Positions 32,584 through 45,339 of a stretch of DNA of 64,000 bases are shown here, piece by piece; the first letter of the stretch is position 1; each line of letters starts with the position of its first letter. A program made the translations under genes and the position numbers. This DNA is from Mucidula mucida (lineage: Eukaryota > Basidiomycota > Agaricomycetes > Agaricales > Physalacriaceae). Location of the stretch: assembly GCA_015501055.1 (NCBI GenBank), contig JADNYV010000030.1, positions 1 through 64,000 on the forward strand, read 5' to 3'. The notes under the pieces are model-generated. The model did not search any database and was not told the DNA's origin. It saw only the letters and a list, made by a program, of their open reading frames with translations.

Positions 32584-35500
32584 ATGGCCGCGGGGCTGTT
32601 TCCTTTTCTTATCTTGTTTTGCTGTCGCTCTCTTGTCTTGACTTATGCTCAGTCTATCTCGACTTCGATAACCGTGCCACCTTTGCAATGGATCAATATA
32701 ACCAATCTTCTCTCAGGCTCGACATCACCCCCGGCGTTGAAGGATGCGACCATAGGCTACGATGAAACAAGGTCTGTAATTGCTTCAAAGCTTTTGCTAT
32801 GCTCACCAATACGCAGTCGCTCCTTAATAGTATTTGGCGGCGAATCTGAAGCCGGCGTCGCCCAGTCTACAACTTATCTGTACGCTGTCTTACTTGTTCA
32901 TTTCTACCAATCTCTAAGCACTCTACAGCCTCAACCTTGACACCCTGACGTGGTCAATTCCCAATCCACCTGACTCGCTGGACAGTACACCGGCTGCGCG
33001 TAGTGCTGCCGTCGGTGGAGGCGATTTTGCCGCGAGCAAGTACGCGTATTCTTCCTATACCACTGCTCTCTACTCATTTGGGTGTCAGTCGTCACGGATT
33101 TGTGGTCATCGGCGGAAAAGGCTCAAGTGGACAGGCGTTATCAGATGTTTGGGTGCGTCGAGGTGATTTTGCCGCAACTCCTACTGAAATTTCGCTCACA
33201 GGAATTCGACTTTACCAACCAATTTTGGGCACAGGTGCAAATCTCGGGGGGTGGTCCACCAGCTCGGTGGGGTGCCGTTGGTGGTATTGACATTCGAACA
33301 GCACCCATTCAAGATCCCATAATAGCAGGCCCGAACAATACCCTCTACCTCGTTGGTGGTGCTGATGACTCGGAAGTTTTCTCGCTTTCCGACGTCTGGA
33401 GACTGAACATTTCTGGGGCACTCTCCTCAAACCTTGTCAACGACACGTCGGGCAGTTGGGACCGTGTATCATCCGGCAACCTGCCTTCACGAACCGGCGC
33501 CGGCGGGACAGTGCTCCACCAGCAAGTCATTGCCGTGGGTGGTTGCGGTTCTTCCTCCGGCAATGAGTCGTGCATCAAGCAGGATTCTTACATCCTCAAT
33601 CTGGCAGATGACACTGAACTTTCTCCTGCCGGTTGTCCCGTCCCCCGGTCAAATCCGGTTGTGGTGACCAACACCAATACATTCTCTACCAGTTTCTCGT
33701 CCCAAATCTTTCTTCTCTCGGGAACCTTCGACGACTCTCTTTGGTCCGACGGTGGGAATCTGGCCAAAGGGGAAGTGGTAGGTTATGTCAACATGCAGCC
33801 TTTCTCAACCGTACCGATCATTACTGTAGGCGGTCCTCGACACAAATACGTTGACTTGGAGTAGGGTCTTGCCGTCCGGTGACCCAGGCACGTCGCTGCA
33901 TGAACATCCAAAGCCTCGTTCTAACACCAAACCAGGAGATAATGGAATAGAAACATTTCCCAGTCCTCGAAAGGGTGCTGCAGCACTGGCATATTCCTCC
34001 GCATTGGTGGGTACATCACGAAATGATGCCGCTGATATCATTGTAAGCATTTATTTCTGTTTCAATCATGTATGACTCCCTTACCGATTTCGTAGGTCTT
34101 TGGAGGTCAAGATGATACTGGTGACTATCTCTCGGAAGTCTGGATCTTACGCACATACAACGGAGACGTTACTTCCTCCAGTTCACAGTGGAGTGGGTAT
34201 GGAACAGGGAATCTGGAAACGGGCGTCGATGCAAGCGGCGTCCATGTCTCTGTCCAGATCCTTTCCGAGTGCGCAAAGGCTCTATCCTCATCCTCATCCG
34301 CGACCTCGACAACATCATCGCAAACGCCCACTTCTAGTTCCACCTCTCCCGGATCCCCAAATGATGGTACTGTGCCATCCGTGCCGCTATATGACACCTC
34401 CTTCTACCACAAGCTCCTTGCGCCATTGTCTCTGGCTATCTTTCTGCCCGGACTTGTGCTTTTCAGGCTCTTTGCGCCCATCTACAGTAATGTGCCCAGG
34501 ACGGAAAGCGCACTAAGGTGGATATACCTTTCTGGACTGATAGTCTTAATATCGTACGGGATGGGGGTTGCCGCTTTGGCGCTGTCTTTCGCGACGATAA
34601 CCTCCCATAATTTCGTATCAAAGCGCTCCACCTCGGACAGCGTATTGAAAACAGGCCATGGCAAAGTCGGCTTAGCTTTTTTCATCGGGCTTTACGCTGT
34701 CGTTCCCACCCTTTTGTTACTCTTGACATCTGCTTTTACTCGCGGCGGCTCAGTGTCGGAAGAGAGTGAATTACAAAAACGATCTACGGAGTTGACTGAA
34801 AAACTGGCCGCCCCGGATGAGGCCTCGTCTCGCGACCCGATTGTCACCGACTATCCAGAGCCGTCGAGATCCACCACTCCCCGCATGCGGACCCCATCGT
34901 TCGGGACATCGGTTGGGATGATGAGACCTAGTGGTGAAGACCCTCTAGTTAGTGACAGCGAATCTCTAAACTCTGGTGGCCCGCAGCGTACTTTCGAAGT
35001 GCTGAGTCGACCACCTCGACATCAGAAGAACAGCTCAAATTGGCTCTCACCGACCACCATTGAACCTCAGCAAGCTCAACGTACCTTGGCCGAAATCGAT
35101 TGGCTCCAACGGCGACGAAGCCTTAACGCTGTGGTAAGTATCCGGCTCGTTGAGTGCTAGCATCTCTTTAACATCTGTTTAGGATGAGCTAGACTATGCG
35201 ATTACGCAGCGCATTCGAGCTCAACAGGGCCCTTCAGACCACAATGTTGCCCAGTCACATTTGCCTCTGACCATGTTCCGGCCCTGGTTCGAGATTTTTA
35301 CACGATTTCTTCTCCACTTTTTCTTCCTTGGACTCTGTATCATCTGTTTAGTGGCGCTAAACGCCCGCGCTCCTGCATCCACCTTTGGCGTCTTTCTGGC
35401 GTGGGTGGTTCTCGCGTATATATTCATCATATATCTCTCCTGGAATGGTCGGCCACCATTATCCACCCTCACCATCATCTTTCTTCGGTTGCGCACTGCG

Positions 35501-35755
35501 AACTCACATCCTGAATTGAATTCGGAATCTCGTCAGCTCTCGTCAGATGGGCCGTATCTGCACCAGCCTTCACACCGTGTCGCACCGGACCGGCAAGATG
35601 CTATGTCGCATGGTCATGCCAGAAGTGCTGAAGATGAGGACGAGGACGAGGATGAGGATACAAGGCAACAACGAATGGAGCGTGAAATGGAGAGGAGGGA
35701 TGTATCCATTGTCACTGTTCCCAAACGAAAGTTGTGGATTACGAACCCATCTTGA
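32584..35755 (+). CDS. Secreted-entry kelch-repeat membrane protein
   Basis: A signal peptide (MAAGLFPFLILFCCRSLVL) leads into kelch blades: SLIVFGGESEAGVAQSTTYL, HGFVVIGGKGSSGQALSDVW, NTLYLVGGADDSEVFSLSDV, QVIAVGGCGSSSGNESC and ADIIVFGGQDDTGDYLSEVW. These should form a beta-propeller in the lumen or outside. A Ser/Thr-rich linker follows, then six hydrophobic segments in two groups, around LLAPLSLAIFLPGLVLFRLF, YLSGLIVLISYGMGVAALAL and GLAFFIGLYAVVPTLLLLL, and later ILTRFLLHFFFLGLCIICL-like and AWVVLAYIFIIYLSW segments. The tail is very acidic (EDEDEDEDEDTRQQR). About 900 residues. Kelch-plus-membrane proteins of this layout are common in fungi without known function. Confidence 0.82.
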
Positions 35756-35967
35756 GCACACGCAATTGCTGTCATTTTTACCGTACTTAATACCTTTTGA
35801 TACCACTAACGGCTGTTCCGTATAGATGCAAGCGTGAACAAGCACCGTTGTATTATTACGATGGACTCGTTGTACTTATGGAATGTCCGATATCCACCAT
35901 CTGTAACATGCCCTAAATTATAGCGTATTACCAGTCCAGAACTAATAGAAAACTAGAGAGATGAAGA

Positions 35968-38853
35968 CTATTCGCCGTCAACGACAACATCGCGTCTCCA
36001 GCGATCTACTCTGCCGAATTTAGCAGGGTCCTGCAGAGGTGGAGGAGAAGGAATTTGCATGGGGGGACCAGGAGGCATCATGGGAATCGGCGCGACTATT
36101 GGAGGCGCAAAGAACGTTGAGCCCATCATTGAAGGATTCATGAACATGCTGCTCTGCATTTGAGCCTGCATCATCATCTGTTGCTGTTGCTGCTGAGCCA
36201 TCATGAGATACTGAGATTTGCGCTGTTGGTCAGGATGTAAACCCAGCGGAAGTTCATCGTCATCACCATTGCCGATGAAACTGGGCGCATGGATTGACGG
36301 TGCCACATGCGATGCACGGAGGCCAAGAGGTTGATCGTCGTCTTCGTCGTCGTTGGCAGCAGATGGCTTGTCGAAATCGAGTTTGGGAAGAAGAGAAGTA
36401 GACTGCGACTTTCGTATGAGGACGGACAGCGGTTTGTCCTCCTCTGAGTCTGATTCCTGCGCTGCCCTCGGTTGCAAACCTGGTACGCGCAGGGTGGCAC
36501 GCTGCATAGCAGCTGAGAGAGGTATATCATCCTCGCTTTCATCGTCAGCAGGAGCGGGTGCTGGGCGCGACTGTAGGCCCTTGGGGTATCTCAACCCAAC
36601 TCCAGTAGTCCTTCGAGGGCCATCCTCATCGGACGATTCGGAATGCCAGTCTGTTGTTTGCTTTTTTGCTGAACTCGCCCGTGGGGCTTCATCGTCGCTC
36701 TCTTCACTATCTGATGCATCTTTATCGAGGATGGGTGGTGGCCCGCGAATTATCGGAGATGGCATAGGTAGAACAGGTGGCGGAGATGCCGAGATAACCG
36801 GCGACGTTAGCTGTGAGGTTGACCTATGAAGCTCGCTCATAGGAGTGGGTGGTTGCGATTCTCCATCTTTAGTCTTTTTGCCCTTCTTCTTTCGTTTCGA
36901 GGAAGGTGCGAGACCGGCCTCGCGCCGTTCCATTTCTTCCTGTTCCAGCCTAGCTTGCGCTTCTTGTGCTTCAATCTCCTTCAGTTTCGCCATTTCTCGT
37001 TCCCATAATGTATCCGGACCGAAAACAGAGCGCGAATTGGCAACTCGACCAGGCGGCTGCAAGTTTCCAGTCATCCTTTTATCACCCTCAAAGTCGAGGA
37101 GAGGCTTCGCCCCGGCAGAATCTGGGCGAGCAGGATACGAGCTCAATCTTTGTGTCCCGGGTCGCGCCGGAAGCGAGGCAGGATCAATGAGCGTGCTAGA
37201 GCGATTCAACTGGGCGCGCGCCATCATGGATGGTCGATCGTCACCTCGGAATTGTCTATACAATGTTCAGTGAATCGACTTGTAGACGGGATCCAGTGCC
37301 TACCGTTGTTTACTTCTCATGTGAGCCTTTCGTGCCTCGAGATCGTCAATCAGACTTTTCCCGAATAACTTTCCGGGAGGACGACCAGGCTGGCCATAAT
37401 CATCAGTGACTAGATCTACTGGAGTATCTTCAGGAATGGTGGGGTCCAAGTCCACTTGTTGCCCTTCTTCAGTAGCTCGCGGAAGATCTGCTCCATCTGT
37501 ATAGGCAGCTTCATGTCCATCCACTTTCAAGGTATTCCGGAAAGTCATTTGCGATAAAGTGAGATTCATTCGGGGATTCGGAGTAAAGGAGTTGGAGGCA
37601 ATTGGAACGGCATTCAAGTCGCCGAATGTCGAGCCTCGTCGAGTAGATCTGGCACCAGGCGGTAATGGAGGTCCATCAGCAGAGAACTGGAACCCTTCGC
37701 GATTATGGTCAAGTGGAGGCGGAGGTGCTGAAGAGTTAAGATGTTGCAATGGACTAGGCATGACAAGAACTTTGGGACGCAAGAGGTCTATGGTGGATAG
37801 CGGTCGCGAAGACTGAACGCCACGACCAGTCATGACAGACTGGCCGTCATTGTCAAGAAGCACACGAGAGCCCATGGATGCGTTAGAAACGGTGCGCGCA
37901 TGAGCAGCTGCTTTCGGGTCGAACCGAGAAGCTCGAGTCGGTGGTTCGAGAGCAAAAGGATTATCTTCCGCGAGTAGGAAACGAGAAGTCATAGTGCCGT
38001 TGGAATTGGAGCGTTGCCTGCCTGGTCCGTCGGCAAGCATGTCGAGGGTGCCAGAAGAATGGCTGCGTGGACGATCGAGTGGTGGGGATGGGGAGCGCAC
38101 AGATCGCGATGGGAAGGGAATGTTCTGGACAACAGGCGGGCCAGCGGGGGCATGGAGGGCACTGTCGGCTGAGTAGGATGCTGCTCTCCGGCGCTGGAAC
38201 GGAACGTCATCAGAGGTAGACTGGAGAGCAGCGAGATCGAGAGGCGAGGCAATAGACTTGCGACGGTTGTCGTCTTGTTCGGGGAAAAGATGATCATAGT
38301 TGCCAGCGCTCATTGACCGTGTTGCCCGTGTGCGCATAACGGAGCCAGGTGGCGCATTGGCATGAGTCGGGAAATGGGTGGCCACCGAGGACAATGGCTG
38401 AGGACTCGCCTTGCCTTTGCCCTTGGACTCCTTGTCCTTTGAGATAAACGCATCCAAGCCCCAGATGTCAAGTCCACCTCCAAGTGCTCTTCGCCGCCTT
38501 CCTCTTCCTCCAAGTAGTCATCTTCACCAAATGGATTGCGCAATGCAAACGTCGACCCGCGAGACCGCCTGCCGTCCATGACAGACTCCCTCCCGCCCAT
38601 ACTGGCAGTTTCGCTCGGAAGCGCTACGCCAACCAAATTGCTGCTGCGCCGCGGCGCTGCTGGTGCCCGCACATTGCGCCGCAGATGGGCAAACAGTGCG
38701 CTCTCATGCGCTGAACGGTACGGAGCATCGGGATTTTCGGGGTCATTATCGTATTCTTCAACGCGTTTCAGTAGATCTGGCGCTGCGTACTGCAAGCCAA
38801 TACTTACCTAAGAGTGCAGCAGCCAACTGCAAACGAGAAAAAGGCGCAGACAT
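35968..38853 (-). CDS. Large low-complexity Ser/Pro/Arg-rich protein
   Basis: About 880 residues with no catalytic domain that I recognise. The N-terminal 50-residue block (PDLLKRVEEYDNDPENPDAP, ESALFAHLRRNVRAP) is the most ordered part. A long disordered region follows with many RRxS-type sites (RRRAASYSAD, RRSRGSTFAL, STRRGSTFGD), a conserved-looking PGKLFGKSLIDDLEARKA, a coiled-coil stretch (REMAKLKEIEAQEAQARLEQ) and a Lys-rich tract. The C-terminus is Gln/Met-rich, then Pro-rich. Start MSAPFSRLQLAAALL at 38853. Its join to the next exon is unclear: a GTAAGT and a CAG lie only 18 nt apart there and do not fix the frame. One clear intron lies near 37264-37299. Confidence 0.7.
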
Positions 38854-39006
38854 GAGGGTTAGCAGTTACTTGGCATGCGCGATGGTGGGGTCGGGATGAG
38901 ACAGTATTTCCACGTGCATAGCCGGGTAGGACGGCATTTGAGCCTGACGGTTGCTACTGTCCGCGCATCCCGTCCTCATTTTGTATTAAAGTAGACACTC
39001 TAAACT

Positions 39007-42000
39007 CTACAGTTCATCGTGTTCATGTACAACTACGTTTCCAAATTCATCGATCTCCTCCATTTCAATTTGGACCTATAAAGTAATTGCGTCGTCAAAT
39101 TTAGGCATGACCGTCGACATTGGTACTACACTTACATCGTCCTTCATGTGATCTGGAAGGTGTATGCCAGCCTTCCCTCCGAACATGTCGTCTCCGAACA
39201 TCTCCTCTGGGTCAGGGAGCTCGGGATCAACAGGCGGCGCAGGCTTCACGTTAGTATCTGTCGGCGCATTTTCTGAAACTCCCAGAGACCGTCTCAACAC
39301 CCTATCCACACGAGAGAAGAAACTGAAAATCCAATACGTTAGATTGTACCCCAGAGAAAATAACAGCCACCTACTCGTTGGTATCAGGAACATCGAATCC
39401 TGAACGGATCAGTGCGCCGTCGATTAGAATAGAGATTACTTCTTTCAGCTCTCCTTCCGCCTCAAGGTCTCGGTCTCCTTCTCCTCCTCAAAATCTATGG
39501 CTTCAACCCGCTTCAACAGTCCCTCGATCAAAGGCGAACGTGGATTAATCTCCAAAAACTTGGCCTTCATAGCAATTTCATGCATAAAGTCGTCGTTCTT
39601 GTTAACTTTGTTCGCAGCACCTGTGGATGAAATCATGAATGCGAATCAAGCCCAGCGACAGAACTACGTACTCATCATCCTCTGGATGTTGGCGGTATAA
39701 CCGTGGCTGTCTGCAACCACGGCGCAAGGACTGGCGACCAGCCTGTTCGAGATGACAACTGCACTTGTTAAAGCGCGACCAGATTTAACCAGAAGAGGAC
39801 ATTACCATCGCGCACAACATCACCAGCCTCCTTCTTCAGGTAGTCTAACAGAGGCTGGAACTTTTCCGTCATTTCCTTCTGAAGAGCCTTCTCTTCTTCT
39901 GCGTCCAAGTCTAGGCGGTATTAACGGGTGAGAAACCCATTGAAAACTTGACCAGCGTACCTTCGTCACCGAATTTAAGGCCAGCTTTCGCGACGTCTTG
40001 GAAGGGAAGCGTCCTGCCATAGCTTATCAGCAAACATGCTCGTACTGATACTTGAATTCGTCGCACTTGTACACTCGCACGTTCTGCACCAAGATTTCGT
40101 CCAAAGGTTCGTTTAGGAGAAGGACTTCATATCCGCGAGCATCCAGTTTCTCGACAAAGACACTCTTCGCCAGGTCTCTGGTCTCTTTGCCCATCTCAGA
40201 CAGATAGAAAATCTATAACTCGTTGGAAATGTGTCCGACAGTCAAGGAAGATTATTAATACCTGCTTCTGTCCTTTCTTCTTGTTTTCAAGGTACTGTGG
40301 AAGACAGTTGAGTGACCATTATGTGAAGAAACTGAGACGGGGTTACCTGGTCAAGGGAAGTCTTATCGCGCTGGTTCGTTGCAAACCGGGTGAGAGTAAG
40401 TAATTTATCCCTGTTCTTGAGATCCTCGACCGCAGCCAGCTTGAGAACCGCTCCATAGTTCCTCTGAACCTCGATCCATTTACCTGGTTCGTCGTCCGCT
40501 ATACGGGTGAAGAGCTGAATGAGCCGCTTCACGATTATTTGCTTCAACTGGCGCAGGAATACATTAGACTGGAGAGTCTCGCGGGAGACGTTGAGAGGCA
40601 GATCATCGGCTGTACATATCTTCAGTTTCCTGACATAGATATATAAAAGGGACTGACCATCAACCACGACTTTGACCCAGCCAGCCCACTTGGGCAGAGC
40701 GTCTTCGCCAAGATCGTTCGTGATAAAGACACGCTTGACCATGAGCCTGACGTCCTTCGATTGGTATTCCAAAGGTTGTTGCCAGTACGCCGGATCCATT
40801 TCTGCAGGCAAAAATATGATGGCCTTGAATGAAACACCAGATCCTGAATCTCCAGAGAAGTGATGCCAGGCCAAAGGAGCCCGATGATCTTTGAAAGTGG
40901 CCTTGTAGAATTCTTGATACTCCTCTGCGAAAGAAAAGAAGATAGGTCGAGATTTCATCTACTTGCTGTAAAAGACTTACCGTCGCTAATGGTTTTGGGA
41001 TCACTGAGGCGACGTCAGTAGGATGTTAAGCGACGATAGTAGGACAGACCGTGTCCACAAGGGTGGTTGCGAGTTGAGTTGTTTCCATTCATCCACGACG
41101 ACGTCCTTCATTTTTGGCGGTTCAGGGACAGGTTCCTCCTTCTCCTCAATGACGTCCTCGACGATGCCCTCATCTTCGTCAATGGGTTCAGCCTCAGGTT
41201 TTTCTTGGTCAGTGGTCGATGTATCGTCCTCTGCAGAAGTCTCAATGGGTGCCTCAGTCGGCTCCACCTCTTCAGGTACTTGCTCAGTGCGTTGAGTGAA
41301 CAGGTATATCGGAAAGGACGAAGAGAATGAAGAGTGCTTGTTCCTGCGAGATACATAAATGAGATTTGTAAGTCTATACGTTACGATGCCACCTACACGA
41401 GACGCGTTAATTCAGCGGTTTGCAGGTATTCGAGCGCGTCATCCTTGAGATAAAGAGTGATTTCTGTGCCACGTCCCAAGGTATTGCCTCGAGGATCCGG
41501 ATATACATCAAATGCACTTTCGTCGGCGGAAGAGGCGAAGACGTGTTGAACGGGTTCCGGGTATGCCTTGGATGGGGGAGGGAGGGACGCCACTTCGACG
41601 CGATCTGCGACCAAGAAGCTACTGTAGAAACCAAGACCGAATGCGCCAATCAAGTTGCCAGTGCCGGTAGAGTCTTGCCCTTCTGCTTGAGAGAGAAATT
41701 CGGAGGTGCCCGATTTTGCCAGCGTTCCCTAGACGAGAATTAGGACGTACAACTATTGCGCGAGACGGAACGCACCAGGTTTTTCTTCAAGTCCTCGGGT
41801 GTCATACCAATGCCAGTGTCCGTGATGACGATCACACCACCGGGCCCATCTTCGTTTTTCACAGCCTTGATAGTGATATTGAGGTTGTCACTGCCATCCC
41901 AGACAGTCTTGTCAGTCAACGAGGTAAGCCTCAGCTTTTCGAGAGCATCGTTGGCGTTGGAAATCAATTCCCGCAGAAAGATCTCTCTGGTGCCTTGTCA

Positions 42001-42283
42001 GGTCGATCACCAGAACGCGAATTGTTGGACGCACTTGTGAGAGTAGAGACTACCAGGAATAAGTCATTGTCAAGCTCAAAAGGCGGTGGGTACTTACCTG
42101 TTAATGACGATCTTTCGCAGACGCGCAACATCACTCTATCCAAAGCATTGAGTACCATCCGTACCGGGACCAATCAGAAAAGGATACCTGATAGTCGTGG
42201 CGCTCTTTGAGGACAGTCTCTTCGGCGCCAACAAAGGAAGAGAGCAGAGATAAAGATAAAAGAATGGGCGGAAGGAGACGCAT
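39007..42283 (-). CDS. Endoplasmic-reticulum HSP90 (GRP94/endoplasmin-like) with HDEL
   Basis: A signal peptide (MRLLPPILLSLSLLSSFVGA) precedes an HSP90 ATPase domain: ELISNANDALEKLR (catalytic Glu and Asn), DTGIGM, GTLAKSGTSEFL and GAFGLGFYSSFLVAD. A long acidic linker (about 41015-41270) separates it from the middle domain (AFKATFKDHRAPLAWHHF-like region, PLNVSRETLQ, RDKTSLDQYLENKKKGQ) and the dimerisation domain (ANIQRMMSAAN). The protein ends VVVHEHDEL, a fungal ER-retrieval signal; stop TAG at 39007-39009. It should fold secretory clients in the ER. About 15 introns. Cytosolic HSP90 would end in MEEVD and lack the leader. Confidence 0.93.
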
Positions 42284-42465
42284 TGCGAAACTTGGTGAAA
42301 TGCACTCAACGCCGGCAGAAATAGTCTGCCGCGGATGCAAATCACGAGGACACGGACACGACTCGACACGTCAGCTTTTCTCACAGCTGGAGCCGAACCT
42401 CGCTTCTGCGCTCAGGAACTAAACGGTAGACATTTCTATTCTCCTTAGTCCATACGCTACGATAG

Positions 42466-44946
42466 TTACTGAGGAACATGTACAGACAATTTGGGACCTG
42501 AGAGACTCGCAAGGTAATCCTAGTTTGGATGTCAATAGACCGTTCAACGTCCGGGAGAGCGCGACATACGCGAATCCACTTCTCTCTTTGCTCTGGTGCA
42601 TGCTCGAACATGATGTACCTTTTGTCGTTCTACGCCACGTATAAGCCAAGTCGAGAAACAAAGTTCAACACTTGCCTTCAACACTTTCTCCATTTCGCCG
42701 ACGTCGACATTCTTAGCCAAAACTTTCATGTCAACGTTACCTCCACCACCCTCACCCTCACCTTCGCCCAAATCATCCGCTTTGACACCTCCGTCAACAC
42801 CCTCCCCACCGATCTTACCTAACCTACCCCAGAACTCGACAAAGGCGTTCTCAGTCAACATTTCGTCAAAAGCAGTCCGTGCGTTGGTCGTTCGCTCGCG
42901 TTGCCATTTTTCAAAGTCTTGCTGGAGATTCCGAGAGTCATAGCCCAGTTTCGTCGCCGGAAGTGAGGAAAGGAGAGAGTCGAGAGGTAGACTATCAAAT
43001 TTGCTCGCCAGGGTAGGTGCATATGATTCGAATAGTGTGTATAGTCCCTTGATGTGGCGCTCCCGAAGGTGACTGATGTGTGAGTGGAACAGGTGCAGCT
43101 GTTGATTCAGTGGGAGAATCGAGTTTGTGAATCTCGGGTCCGTCTGGAGTTGCGGTAACGCGTCCTCCCACGTCAGCTGCGAGAAGAGTCAGTTACTGTC
43201 CTAGCATGGCAAAGGTCCGTACCTGTGGCTCTCTTATGGCATCCGTCAATAAGGTTCTGTACAATTGCACGAATCAGGATATGCTTCAGCACACGGGTTG
43301 CACTTACTTGAACTCCCGTTCCCCCTCTTCCTTGTTGAGCTCATTGCGGGATCGATCTATGCTCGCCTCCATACGAGAACGTTCGGCCTTCACCTTGTCT
43401 TCGCGTTCCTTCAGAGCACGCTCCTTCCTACTGGTTACCGATTCGGCTGCTTTAGACGTCGACGGTGATTTGTTATCGTCCTCTGGTTTTGGCGCGTCTT
43501 GCATCTCGACATCCCCGAGTTGAGCCTTTCGGAACGTATTGAAGAGCTCCTCTCTGAGAGAAGAAGACCCCACAGCATCGTATCGGGGATCTCGACTGAG
43601 AGATCGTTTGATCTGTAAGGAACATGTAAGTGACGCTTCAATTCATTGAAAGTATATAACCCCACGTCTTTCCATTCACCCTCTGGAGATATCTTTGATT
43701 GTTTCAAAAGGGCAAAGAAATCAGCTTCTGCCTTTTGCGAAGCTGCCCGTTTCTCTGCTCCACATGCATGAGAACCTGATAGACAGGTTGATTATGAGCA
43801 CATACTTTCACCCAAGTCCTTGAGAAATTCTCTGAATCGTTTCTCCCGTTCCCTATCGTCGCGCCCCCAACCGTAGAACCGCCGGTCTTTCTTCCACGTC
43901 CGGCGAAATTCCGACCAAGACGAGCGTGTACTCTTAACCTCGGAAGATAACAAACGCTCGAATTCGGCTTTCGGTTCAACTGGTTCCTTCTCCTGCTTTG
44001 TATTCAAAGACCGCAGTTCGCGTGCGCGTTCACGACAATACTCGTCGAAAGCATCCCGTCGAGCGGCTACGGAGGGCAGAAGAACATAACGAGGGTCTGA
44101 TACGAAAAGGGGGAGACATGAGTCCCAAGGATGAAGAGGATTTATGTCCTTTTCCCGAAGTAGGGTCTGAATAGATAAATATAGAAATGCCAAGTCGTGT
44201 ACTTGCATTACACACCTTGAACAGAGCTTTGGCTTCGTCAATGGATAGGTCGACGCGGTCTGGTATCTTAAGATCCGCTTTCTGTCGCTTTGCAAGTTCC
44301 TCTTCTACTTTTTGCTGAATTTTCCGAGCTGCTGCCTCTTCCTCCGCCTTTTTGGCTTCGGCGGCGAGTTGCTCGGCGGCCTCCTTTTCCCAGTCCTCCT
44401 CCGGCCCGTCATCATCACTGGATTCGGATTCCTCTTTGGCCTGTACCTTTGCCTTCTTGGAGACGCGTGAATTGGGCGCATTCCCGTCATCGGCCTTTCG
44501 CTTTACCAACGTCTCTACCTCAGCCTTGACTCGCTGGACTTCCCGTTCGGCTGGGTCATCGTATACACGCTTCTCTTCCTGCTCAAACGCATCCACGGCC
44601 TCCTTGATTTCCGGTGGCACTGTCCACAGGCTTGTTTTGTCAACAGGATGGAAATAAAATGTGTTCCCTTCGTTCGTCTTGACACGCAACCAATCCGTAC
44701 CCGGTATCGGTGTTTTCGTCGATGGCTTCTCCTTCTTCGGTTTCGCAGTATTGCTGGGTGGCGGCGGCAGCGGTCGAACATAGGTAGATTCTTGGGTGCT
44801 CGCATTGAAGTAATACTTGACACCGTTTGGGCCTGCGTTTGCGGTGTTCAAATGGGCAGTAAATGCTGAAATGGCGACGCACCTGTATGCTCGGTCCATC
44901 CAAGCGGTAAGGGGCCCGTGAACGGAGTAAACGGGAGCGCAGACAT
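42466..44946 (-). CDS. WW-FF domain protein (TCERG1/Urn1-like)
   Basis: The N-terminus MSALPFTPFTGPLPLGWTEH continues across an intron to GPNGVKYYFNAST, a WW domain. A second WW is TDWLRVKTNEGNTFYFH with KTSLWTVPPE. A long Glu/Lys helix follows, then FF domains: SIDEAKALFKTLLREKDI, WDSCLPLFVSDPRYVLLPS, RSSWSEFRRTWKKDRRFYG, ADFFALLKQSKISPEGEWKD and NLLTDAIREPQLTWEDALPQ. This layout is that of CA150/TCERG1 and yeast Urn1, which link the spliceosome with elongating RNA polymerase II. The last exon reads DYLASLSGPKLSVHVPQ. The gene starts divergently from the MFS gene. Confidence 0.88.
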
Positions 44947-45339
44947 ACTGGTGAAAGTCAATTCAGGACAGATTCAGGATGGAGACGTTCTTGTGACTGA
45001 TCACGGGACACTACCCTGACTTACCTCCTCTCCGGGCCTCTCGCGTCTTCAGAATGTTGGAATGATTAGGCCGATGTATTCTAATGCCTTACGGCTCATT
45101 GTTGACATTGCTGATGCACCACAGGCCGACTTAGCTCCCCACTTATTCAACATGCTCCCGGGTTATGTCAATGCTTTCCGTGGGCAATCAAAAAAGCTGG
45201 TTGGGGATTTCAGACTACATCTCATGTGTTCGACCATCGCCTTATCTATAACCTGCCGAATACCATAAAACCTAGGTCATGACACCACGCTTCATCACTG
45301 AACTCTTCCCTTCTCCTACCCAATCTCTGTTCAGCCAAC
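44947..45339. promoter_or_regulatory. Divergent intergenic region, WW-FF / MFS transporter
   Basis: 393 bp separate two outward-facing start codons. I see no gene. No specific regulatory site is claimed. Confidence 0.5.
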
